A stretch of 23,604 bases of DNA, taken from an uncultured Acidobacteriota bacterium. Lineage in GTDB: Bacteria; Acidobacteriota; Thermoanaerobaculia; Gp7-AA8. The notes below the pieces were generated by a model. The model saw only the letters and a program-made list of their open reading frames with translations, was not told the DNA's origin and did no database searches. How positions within the stretch are numbered: the first letter of the stretch is position 1; each line of letters begins with the position of its first letter. Below are positions 7,063 to 13,707 of this stretch, piece by piece. The stretch is from NCBI GenBank assembly GCA_946887105.1, contig CAMPKJ010000056.1, positions 1-23,604 of the forward strand, read 5' to 3'. A program made the position numbers and the translations under genes.

Positions 7063-8630
7063 AGAAAATTTTCCCTGCTGTCGTCGTCGCTGTTTCGATT
7101 CTCGCCTCTCCCTCCCTCCCCGCCGCCGACTCCCCCGACCTGCAGACCGTCACGCAGATCCGCCAGGAAGGGTTCCGCAACTCGAAAGTGATGGATTACG
7201 CGCAGGGCCTCACCGACATGATCGGGTCGCGCCTCACCGGCTCGCCGAACATGCGCAAGGCCAATGAGTGGACGCGCGACGAGCTGACCAAGATGGGTCT
7301 CTCGAACGCGCGACTCGAAGAGTACAAGTTCGGCCGCGGCTGGACGTCCGACTACACCTCGGTGCGCATGCTCGCGCCCGACGTGCAGCAGCTGTACGGC
7401 ATCGCCATGGCCTGGTCGCCGGCGACCAACGGTCCCGTGCGCGGCAAGGTCGTGAAGGTGAAGCTCGAGACGAAGGAAGACCTCGAGAAGAACAAAGGAA
7501 AGCTCGGCGGCGCGATCGTGATGATCGCGGAGCCGAAGGAAATGAAGCCGCAGGACAAGGCCGCGCTCGAACGCTACACGGACGAGGAGCTGGCCGCGCT
7601 CGGCAACTACGAGATCCCGGTCACGAACGATGCGCGCATGGCGGAGTTCCGCAAGCGCCGCGAGTTCCGCAAGACGCTCGCGCAGTTCGTCATGGACGAG
7701 AAGATCGCGGCCGTGGTCCAGCCGGGCAACGGCGAAGGCGGCGTGTTCCGCGTGCAGGCGTCCGGCACCTGGCGCGACGATGAGCCGATCGGCGTGCCGG
7801 CAGTCGGCCTCGCGCCCGAACAGTACGGCCGCATCGCGCGCCTGATCGACAAGAAGATCGATGTCGAGCTGGAGATCGATCTTCGCTCGAAGTTCAACGA
7901 CGATCCGGCCGCCTGGAACACCATCGCCGAGATCCCCGGCACCGACAAGAAGGGCGAGATCGTGATGCTCGGCGGCCACATGGACTCCTGGCACACCGGC
8001 ACCGGCGCGACCGACAACGCCGCCGGCGTGGCCGCGATGATGGAAGCGGTGCGCATCCTGAAGGCTCTCGGCGTCGCGCCGAAACGCACCATCCGCATCG
8101 CACTCTGGAGCGGCGAGGAGCAGGGACTGCTCGGATCGCGCGCATACGTCGCGCAGCACGTCGCCAAACGCGCCGAGCCGAAGGATCCGGAACAGGCCAA
8201 GCTTCCCTACATGCAGCGCACCGAGAAGACCCCGCTGATCCTCGGCAGCGAGCACGGAAAGATCTCCGCGTACTTCAACATCGACAACGGCACCGGCAAG
8301 CTGCGCGGCATCTACGCGCAGGAAAACGCCGCGGTGGCGCCGATCTTCGCCGCGTGGCTGAAGCCGCTCGAAGACCTCGGCGCCACGACCGTGACCATGC
8401 GCAACACCGGCAGCACCGATCACGTGCCGTTCGACGAGACCGGCGTCCCCGCGTTCCAGTTCATCCAGGATGAAGTCGAGTACCGCACCCGCACGCATCA
8501 CACGAACTGGGACACGTACGAGCGCCTGCAGCGCGAAGACCTGATGCAGGCCGCGGTCGTGGCGGCGACGTTCGTGTGGGAAACCGCCAATCGCGCGGAG
8601 ATGCTGCCGCGCAAGCCTTTGCCCAAGTAG
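7059..8630 (+). CDS. Secreted M28-family zinc metallopeptidase with PA domain
   Basis: Predicted extracytoplasmic aminopeptidase or carboxypeptidase, 523 residues. It starts at GTG 7059, supported by GGAG nine nt upstream and the GTGA overlap with the ATPase. A signal peptide is clear: KK, then FPAVVVAVSILASPSL, cut probably near PAA-DSP (residue 23). A PA-like insert precedes the catalytic domain. The di-zinc ligands of M28 are all present: His307 and Asp309 (GGHMDSW), Asp319 (GATDNAAG), Glu353/Glu354 (SGEEQG), Asp409 (NIDNG) and His481 (HHTNWDT). Substrate specificity cannot be told. The stop codon is directly followed by a palindromic repeat array. Confidence 0.93.
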   Translation: MKKIFPAVVVAVSILASPSLPAADSPDLQTVTQIRQEGFRNSKVMDYAQGLTDMIGSRLTGSPNMRKANEWTRDELTKMGLSNARLEEYKFGRGWTSDYTSVRMLAPDVQQLYGIAMAWSPATNGPVRGKVVKVKLETKEDLEKNKGKLGGAIVMIAEPKEMKPQDKAALERYTDEELAALGNYEIPVTNDARMAEFRKRREFRKTLAQFVMDEKIAAVVQPGNGEGGVFRVQASGTWRDDEPIGVPAVGLAPEQYGRIARLIDKKIDVELEIDLRSKFNDDPAAWNTIAEIPGTDKKGEIVMLGGHMDSWHTGTGATDNAAGVAAMMEAVRILKALGVAPKRTIRIALWSGEEQGLLGSRAYVAQHVAKRAEPKDPEQAKLPYMQRTEKTPLILGSEHGKISAYFNIDNGTGKLRGIYAQENAAVAPIFAAWLKPLEDLGATTVTMRNTGSTDHVPFDETGVPAFQFIQDEVEYRTRTHHTNWDTYERLQREDLMQAAVVAATFVWETANRAEMLPRKPLPK

Positions 8631-8727
8631 GTTCCTCGGTTCCTCGGAGTTCCTCGGGTTCCTCGGAGTGGCTGCTACTGCGACTCCGAGGAACTCCTAG
8701 GAACCCGAGGAACTCCGAGGAACTCCC
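8631..8727. repeat. Inverted array of decamer repeats (ACTCCGAGGA type), copy 2
   Basis: The left arm 8631-8670 and right arm 8683-8725 flank a 12-nt spacer. Right-arm units: ACTCCGAGGA, ACTCCTAGGA, ACCCGAGGA, ACTCCGAGGA, ACT. The left arm read on the other strand gives ACTCCGAGGA, ACCCGAGGA, ACTCCGAGGA, ACCGAGGA, AC, so the arms are near-perfect complements apart from one extra unit on the right. It begins one base after the peptidase stop codon and runs into the 3' end of the opposing glycosyltransferase gene. No U-tract flanks it, so intrinsic termination is not shown although it lies between convergent genes. Confidence 0.93.
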
Positions 8728-9397
8728 CAAACCGTGTCAGGATCACCGTCCAGGCGATCTGCACCGTGTCCTGCAGCGGTTTGTAGTGGCTGGTGGCGAT
8801 CCCGTCGACGAAGCCGAGCTCGATCGGGATCGTCACGATCCCGAACTTGCGCCGTCCGGCGCGCACGATCACTTCGCTCTCCATGTCGAATCCGTTCGCG
8901 CGCAATTGCAGCTTGCGCAGCAGATTCGAAGAATAGAAACGGAAGCCGCTCTGCGAGTCGGTGATCGTCACGCCGGCCGCGAAGGCGATGGCGGACGCGG
9001 AGAAGCGATTGGCCCTGCGGCGCCGCGGCAGCATCTGCTCGAAGAGATGCGAGCGCCCGCCGATGATGAGGTCCGCGCCGCCCCGTTCGCGCTCGCGTAG
9101 AAATTTCGGGATCTCGCTCGCGAGATGCTGGCCGTCCGCATCGAGCGTGATCACTCCGTCGAATCCATTCTCGAGCGCCCAGGCGAATCCTGTCTTCAAC
9201 GCCGCGCCCTTGCCGCGATTCACGGAGTGACGGATCACCGTCGCGCCGGCCGCGCGCGCGACGTCGCCGGTCGCATCGGTCGAGCCGTCATCGATCACCA
9301 GCACAGGCTCGAGTTGCGCGCGCGCGTCGACGACGACGCGCGGCAGCGTCCGTTCCGCATTCAACGCAGGAATGATGACGGCAATCTTCTCCGTCAC
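8675..9397 (-). CDS. Family 2 glycosyltransferase (DPM1-like)
   Basis: Inverting GT-A transferase of 240 residues, likely acting on a lipid or polyprenyl-phosphate acceptor at the membrane face. Seen: IAVIIPALNAERTLP at the start, nucleotide-binding DDGSTDAT, NRGKGAAL, the metal-binding TLDADGQH, and a late DSQSGFRFY. There is no transmembrane domain after the catalytic part. The start is GTG at 9397, overlapping the stop of the upstream ketosynthase-like gene (GTGA). The last 17 or so residues (EFLGVPRVPRSSSESQ) are encoded by one arm of the decamer repeat and are not family sequence. GT2 enzymes occur in aryl-polyene gene clusters, which fits its place at the end of this operon. Confidence 0.88.
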   Translation of the reverse strand: MTEKIAVIIPALNAERTLPRVVVDARAQLEPVLVIDDGSTDATGDVARAAGATVIRHSVNRGKGAALKTGFAWALENGFDGVITLDADGQHLASEIPKFLRERERGGADLIIGGRSHLFEQMLPRRRRANRFSASAIAFAAGVTITDSQSGFRFYSSNLLRKLQLRANGFDMESEVIVRAGRRKFGIVTIPIELGFVDGIATSHYKPLQDTVQIAWTVILTRFGEFLGVPRVPRSSSESQ

Positions 9398-10464
9398 GCG
9401 TCCTCCCGCGACAACACCGCGCACACGATCCCGCCGCCCGCGGAGAGCGAGTTGACGAGCACGTGGTCGTAACGGCCTTCATCGAGCGCGAGCAGGGCCG
9501 CCACGATCTGCAGCGCACCGCCGGCGGCGTATTCACCGAAAATCTGCTTGGTCTTCACGATTTGCGTGTCGCCGAAACGCTGCGTAATCGCGCGACGTTC
9601 CAGCTCATCGCCACGCCGCGAGCCGTTCGCGGAGGCGAAGACGGCATCGACGCGATCGAGCCCGGCGTCGTCGAGCGCCGCATTCATTGCTGCCACCACG
9701 CGTCCGGCGTCCGTGCCCCAGTCGGAGATCGGCGCCGTGGTATCGCGGGCGATGCCGAAGCCCGACAGCCAGCCGTACGGTTTGCGCGCCCCGGCATTCG
9801 CGACGAGCACCGCGCTCCCTTCGCCGAGACTGAGGCCGCCTGCCCCGTTGTGGGCGAGCGCGCCGATCCGGTCGAGCACGCTGAACAACACCTCGTTCGC
9901 TTCTTCGACGCCGCCGATCAACGCCGCTGACGCGGTGCCTTTCACGATCTGTGTGGCCGCGTACATCGCGGCGGCGAGCGCGGACGACTCGCGCTGGGTG
10001 ATGGTCACGTTGAATCCGCGCAGTCCCCACTCGATGGCGATGTGACTGCCCGGCGCATTCGCGACCGACTCGGCGAACAGCTGCGGCGGCGCGAGCGCCG
10101 GACCTTTCTCGATGTACTCCCGCATGTATTCGACCGACGTCTGCACGGGACCGAAGGCCGTCCCGATGGCGACGCCGGTCTGCGCGGGTGGCGCGCAGCC
10201 GCAATCTTCGATGGCCAGCTTCGCCGCCGCGACCGCGAACCGCGACAGGCCGTTCATGCGCCGCAACTTCATCGGTGCGATGTAGTCGCGCGCCTTGAAG
10301 TCGCGCACCAGCGCGGCCTGATGCGCGGAGAGGCCCTCGGTGTCGAAGCGATCGACCTCGCGAATGGCGCTGTTCCCGCTGGCGAGCAAGGCGCGGAACG
10401 CCTCGACGCCGATCGCGTCGGGCGCAATCACACCGATGCCGGTGATGGGGACACGCACGGACAT
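9394..10464 (-). CDS. Ketosynthase-like protein without catalytic residues (chain-length-factor type)
   Basis: Thiolase-fold beta-ketoacyl synthase homologue of 356 residues. Alignment by eye to the adjacent active ketosynthase shows all three catalytic residues replaced: Cys161 becomes Glu159 (TITQRESS), His292 becomes Ser278 (FASANGS) and His326 becomes Glu311 (FGEYAAGG). The glycine-rich LSLGEGSAVL is kept. Such dead partners (KS-beta or CLF) form heterodimers with an active ketosynthase and set chain length in type II polyketide and aryl-polyene systems; the usual replacement of the active Cys is Gln, so Glu is notable. It lies 21 nt after the ketosynthase and overlaps the GT2 gene by 4 nt. 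No good Shine-Dalgarno site is seen. Confidence 0.87.
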   Translation of the reverse strand: MSVRVPITGIGVIAPDAIGVEAFRALLASGNSAIREVDRFDTEGLSAHQAALVRDFKARDYIAPMKLRRMNGLSRFAVAAAKLAIEDCGCAPPAQTGVAIGTAFGPVQTSVEYMREYIEKGPALAPPQLFAESVANAPGSHIAIEWGLRGFNVTITQRESSALAAAMYAATQIVKGTASAALIGGVEEANEVLFSVLDRIGALAHNGAGGLSLGEGSAVLVANAGARKPYGWLSGFGIARDTTAPISDWGTDAGRVVAAMNAALDDAGLDRVDAVFASANGSRRGDELERRAITQRFGDTQIVKTKQIFGEYAAGGALQIVAALLALDEGRYDHVLVNSLSAGGGIVCAVLSREDA

Positions 10465-10485
10465 GAGGGCGCGGATTCTACCCGT

Positions 10486-11679
10486 CTACACGCGCCGGAA
10501 CGCCAGCGACACATTGCTGCCGCCGAACCCGAAGGTATTCGACAGGACATTCGTCATCGCCAGCGCGCGCGGCGTGTGCGGGATGTAATCGAGCGAACAA
10601 TCGTCCGCGCTTTGATGCAGGCGCAGCGTGGGCGGCGCGATCTGATGCTGCAGCGCGAGCACCGTCACCACCGCTTCGACGGCGCCCGAAGCGCCGAGGG
10701 TGTGCCCGAAGTACGACTTGCTCGAAGAGACCGGAACGTTCGTCCCCAGCGCGGCGATGATCGCCTTCGTCTCCGCGGAGTCGTTCAGCAGCGTGCCGGT
10801 TCCATGCGCGTTCACATAGTCGACAGACGCCACTCGCGCCTCCGCCATGGCGCCGCGCATGGCCGCTTCAGCGCCGCGTCCATCTTCCGCGGGCGCGGTC
10901 GGATGATGCGCATCGCACGACGCGCCGTAGCCGGCCAGCTCCGCGAGGATGGTCGCGCCGCGCGCGATCGCATCATCCCAGCGCTCCAGCACGAGATAGC
11001 CCGCGCCTTCGCCGAGGGTGATGCCTTTGCGCGTCGCGCCAAACGGAGAGCACGGTTCGGGATCGACCGCCTGCAGGACGTTGAAGCCGCTGTACGTGAG
11101 CCGGCAAAGCGCGTCGCTGCCGCCGGCGATGGCGACGTCGGCGTATCCAGCGCGGATGTAGTCGGCGCCCAAACCGATGGCGGCTCCCGCCGACGCACAC
11201 GCGGTGGCATTCGAGACCGCGCCGCCGCCGAGTCCGAGCGTGCGCGCGACCGCGTCGGATGGCGCGGACGTCGGCTGCTGCAACACGCGAGAAGCACGCG
11301 CGCGGCGGCGTCCCACCGACAACCGCCGGATGTAGTAGTCCTCGCCTTCCAGCAGACCGCCGGTCGACGTGCCGGTGGAAATGACGGCGCGCTCGAGCGG
11401 AACATCGCCCGCCTGCGCCAGCGCTTCCTTCGCGGCGATCACCGCCAGCAGGTCGGTGCGGGAGAGGCGGTTCGTGCCGCGTGGCGAGAGCGAAGGCACG
11501 ATCTCCGCCTGCGCCGCGATGTCCGTCGGAAACGCGTCGTTCGGAAAGCGCGCGAACTTCGCAATCCCCGCCCGCGCGGCCACGATCGACTCCCACACCT
11601 CGGACTGATTCCGCCCGATCGAGCAGATGATGCCGGCGCCGGTGACGGCGATGCGGATGGTGGGGTCAGGCCTTCGCAT
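10486..11679 (-). CDS. Beta-ketoacyl-ACP synthase, FabF/KS-alpha type
   Basis: Condenses malonyl-ACP with an acyl chain. The 397-residue protein has the complete triad: Cys161 (NATACASAG), His292 (VNAHGTGT) and His326 (SSKSYFGHTLGASG), with Lys321 also present and the C-terminal NTFGFGGSN loop. A basic insert SVGRRRARASR near 121-131 is unusual. The ATG at 11679 lies inside the end of the dehydratase gene (14-nt overlap), so translation is probably coupled. The immediate dead partner downstream and dedicated ACP upstream argue for a specialised type II polyketide or polyene ketosynthase rather than the housekeeping FabF. Confidence 0.92.
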   Translation of the reverse strand: MRRPDPTIRIAVTGAGIICSIGRNQSEVWESIVAARAGIAKFARFPNDAFPTDIAAQAEIVPSLSPRGTNRLSRTDLLAVIAAKEALAQAGDVPLERAVISTGTSTGGLLEGEDYYIRRLSVGRRRARASRVLQQPTSAPSDAVARTLGLGGGAVSNATACASAGAAIGLGADYIRAGYADVAIAGGSDALCRLTYSGFNVLQAVDPEPCSPFGATRKGITLGEGAGYLVLERWDDAIARGATILAELAGYGASCDAHHPTAPAEDGRGAEAAMRGAMAEARVASVDYVNAHGTGTLLNDSAETKAIIAALGTNVPVSSSKSYFGHTLGASGAVEAVVTVLALQHQIAPPTLRLHQSADDCSLDYIPHTPRALAMTNVLSNTFGFGGSNVSLAFRRV

Positions 11680-12037
11680 TTGCGGACGCGAGATAGAACC
11701 TGCCTCGCACGGCCTCTACTCCATCGACGCGTCCGATCCCGCTGAATCGGAACGTGCCGCCGAACTCCGCCTCCAGCTCGATCGTGCAGAACAGCACATC
11801 GCCCGGCGCGATCTCGCGCAGCACTTCACAGCGATCGATGCCGGTCAGGAATCCCTGCGACTCGAGCACCAGACCGCCGGCGAACTGAGCCATGGCTTCG
11901 ATGGCCATGACGCCGGTAGGGAGCACGTCGTTCGCCGTGCAGACGTAGATGCCTTCGATGGACTTCCCGTCGATGCGCCGCACGGCCGACGCCGCGCGAA
12001 AAGGGATCTGGTGGGGAAGCTTCGCCAGCCAGGACAC
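11666..12037 (-). CDS. Hot-dog-fold dehydratase of FabZ/ApeP type lacking the HFPG loop
   Basis: A 123-residue protein related to 3-hydroxyacyl-ACP dehydratases. The LPHQIPF opening (His9) matches the FabZ LPHRYPF, and GVMAIEAMAQFAGG (Glu47) matches the central-helix motif with the catalytic Glu. However, the segment that in FabZ reads GHFPGxPxMPG is shortened to NDVLPTG, so the catalytic His is absent. Similar His-less dehydratase-like proteins (ApeP type) are found in aryl-polyene clusters, where they work with other subunits; this is recalled, not checked. It starts at GTG 12037, 3 nt after the ACP stop. Activity on its own is doubtful. Confidence 0.78.
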   Translation of the reverse strand: MSWLAKLPHQIPFRAASAVRRIDGKSIEGIYVCTANDVLPTGVMAIEAMAQFAGGLVLESQGFLTGIDRCEVLREIAPGDVLFCTIELEAEFGGTFRFSGIGRVDGVEAVRGRFYLASANAKA

Positions 12038-12040
12038 GGT

Positions 12041-12322
12041 TCAGGACTGCGCCGCGACGCGTTTCTCAGTCAGCTTCTCGTCAACGAGCGTGGCCAGCGT
12101 CGAAATCGAGCGGAAGTAATCGCGCGCGGAGCTCTCGTTCTTCACCTTGATGCCGAATTCGGTCTCGAGCATCACCACGATTTCGAGTGCGTCGATCGAG
12201 TCCAGGCCGAGACCGCCTGCGAAGAGCGGCTCGTCATCGCCGATGTCTTCGGGGGTCATGTCTTCGAATTTCAGCCGCTCGATGAGCAGCTCTTTCAATT
12301 TGTGTTTGAGGTCTGGGGTCAT
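12041..12322 (-). CDS. Acyl carrier protein
   Basis: Carries the growing acyl chain on a 4'-phosphopantetheine arm. The 93-residue acidic protein has the attachment motif GLDSIDALE with Ser42, preceded by the usual DDEPLFAGGLG loop. It is the first gene of the ACP-dehydratase-ketosynthase-CLF-GT2 operon and diverges from the acyl ligase. A TATACT hexamer lies 12 nt before the ATG and no Shine-Dalgarno sequence is seen. The absence of fabD, fabG and fabH nearby argues that it is not the housekeeping ACP. Confidence 0.94.
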   Translation of the reverse strand: MTPDLKHKLKELLIERLKFEDMTPEDIGDDEPLFAGGLGLDSIDALEIVVMLETEFGIKVKNESSARDYFRSISTLATLVDEKLTEKRVAAQS

Positions 12323-12330
12323 AAGTGCGG

Positions 12331-12354
12331 GCAGAGTATAGCCTCTGCTATTCT
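12331..12354. promoter_or_regulatory. Divergent promoter and operator-like palindrome between ACP and ligase
   Basis: The 47-nt gap holds TATACT on the minus strand (12335-12340, 12 nt before the ACP ATG) and TATTCT on the plus strand with a TG extension (12349-12354, 15 nt before the ligase ATG). A six-base inverted repeat, GCAGAG at 12331-12336 and CTCTGC at 12343-12348, overlaps the first box and abuts the second. A protein bound there would shut both transcripts. Confidence 0.45.
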
Positions 12355-12369
12355 GCCGATAACGGTCCG

Positions 12370-13707
12370 ATGTTCGAACGATTTACATCACTGACAAAAA
12401 ACAACCCGCACGCCGCGGCGCTGATTTCAGGCCACTGCGGCGCAATCACCACACGCGACGAGTTGCTCGCGCGCTCCGAAGCACTGGCGTCGCAACTCGC
12501 CGCTGCCGGTCTGCGCGAAGGCGACGCTCTGGCGTTGCAACTCCCCAACTCGGTCGATTTCGTGGCCGCGTTTCTGGCCGCAGTACGGCTGCGCCTGGTT
12601 GCGATTCCGATCGATCGCGATGCTGCCGACTCGGAAGTCGCGAAGATCCTCGGGCACTTTTCCGTCCGCGGCTTTCTCGCCGGCAGCGGGACGCCGGTCG
12701 TGCGCAATGTAGATCGTCCCGCGGTGCCGCGCGACTCGCGTCTGATCAAGCTGACGTCCGGCTCCACCGGGATGCCGAAAGGCATCGTCACCACCGGCGC
12801 GAACCTCATCGCCGACTGCGAAAACATCTGCGCCACGATGGGCATCGGCCCCGATGACGTGAACCTCGGCGCGATCCCGTTCTCGCACTCATACGGCGTC
12901 TCGAACCTCGTGATGCCGCTCCTGCTCCAAGGCACGGCGGTGGTCTTCTCGAATGACTACCTCCCCCAGTCGCTGATCGAGACGTCGAATCGCTTCGGCT
13001 GCACCGTCGCGCCGCTCATTCCGATGGTGTTCGCGCACCTCACCACCGCCGCGCACGGCTCCTTTGCCACCGTGCGCGCGTTCATCTCCGCGGGAGCGCC
13101 GCTGCCGGCATCGACTTCGCGCCGTTTCCGCGACCGCTTCGGCATCGACATCCATTCGTTCTACGGCTGCAGCGAGTGCGGCGGCATCACGTACGACCGC
13201 CGCGGCGGTGCGGTGGAGCGCGGGACGGTCGGACCGGCACTCGAGGGCGTCGAGCTGCTGACCGGCGGCGCGCGACTGGTGGTCCGCAGCGGCTCGGTCG
13301 CGGCCGGCTATCTGCTCGACGCGGCGACGTTCCAGCCGTTCGAAGCGGGCACCTTCAAGACCGACGATCTGGTGCAGATCCGCGATGGTGAGCTCGCGCT
13401 CACCGGCCGCGCCGGAGATCTGATCAACACCGCCGGCAAGAAAGTGAACCCGCGCGAAGTGGAAGCGGTGATCCTGCAGATCGCAGGCGTGCGCGAGGCG
13501 AAGGTCTACGGTGAGCCGGCCGGCGCGCGCGGCGAGGTGGTGGCCGCGGCCATCGTCGCCACACCCGACGTGACGCGCGAACAGGTGCGCGAGCATTGCC
13601 GCACGCGTCTCTCGCTGCACAAAATACCGCGCATCGTGAAGCTCATCGAGGAGATGCCGGTGGACGAGCGGGGGAAGGTGAAACGGGCGGCTCTGGCGCT
13701 GCTGTAG
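12370..13707 (+). CDS. AMP-forming acyl/aryl ligase (ANL superfamily)
   Basis: Activates a carboxylic acid as acyl-adenylate, then passes it to CoA or an ACP. 445 residues, a little short for the family. The P-loop A3 LTSGSTGMPKG is at 128-138, A5-like FYGCSECGG at 264-272, A7 TGRAGDLINTAGKKVNP at 345-361 and the A10 lysine Lys436 in DERGKVKR. The ATG at 12370 is preferred over an in-frame GTG at 12325, which would run through the divergent promoter. Position opposite the ACP operon suggests it loads the starter onto that ACP, as the ApeH-type ligases are thought to. Substrate cannot be told from sequence. Its last 65 nt overlap the end of the opposing flavoenzyme gene. Confidence 0.9.
   Translation: MFERFTSLTKNNPHAAALISGHCGAITTRDELLARSEALASQLAAAGLREGDALALQLPNSVDFVAAFLAAVRLRLVAIPIDRDAADSEVAKILGHFSVRGFLAGSGTPVVRNVDRPAVPRDSRLIKLTSGSTGMPKGIVTTGANLIADCENICATMGIGPDDVNLGAIPFSHSYGVSNLVMPLLLQGTAVVFSNDYLPQSLIETSNRFGCTVAPLIPMVFAHLTTAAHGSFATVRAFISAGAPLPASTSRRFRDRFGIDIHSFYGCSECGGITYDRRGGAVERGTVGPALEGVELLTGGARLVVRSGSVAAGYLLDAATFQPFEAGTFKTDDLVQIRDGELALTGRAGDLINTAGKKVNPREVEAVILQIAGVREAKVYGEPAGARGEVVAAAIVATPDVTREQVREHCRTRLSLHKIPRIVKLIEEMPVDERGKVKRAALALL

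Noticed and set aside
8631..8727. Intrinsic bidirectional terminator
   Set aside because: It lies between convergent genes and folds strongly, but there is no U-tract on either side and the same element occurs at loci that are not gene ends on both sides, so termination is not its proven role.
10042..11745. Plus-strand open frame of 567 codons opposite the ketosynthase pair
   Set aside because: Antisense shadow of two genes with intact motifs; Arg/Gly-rich and without recognisable domains.
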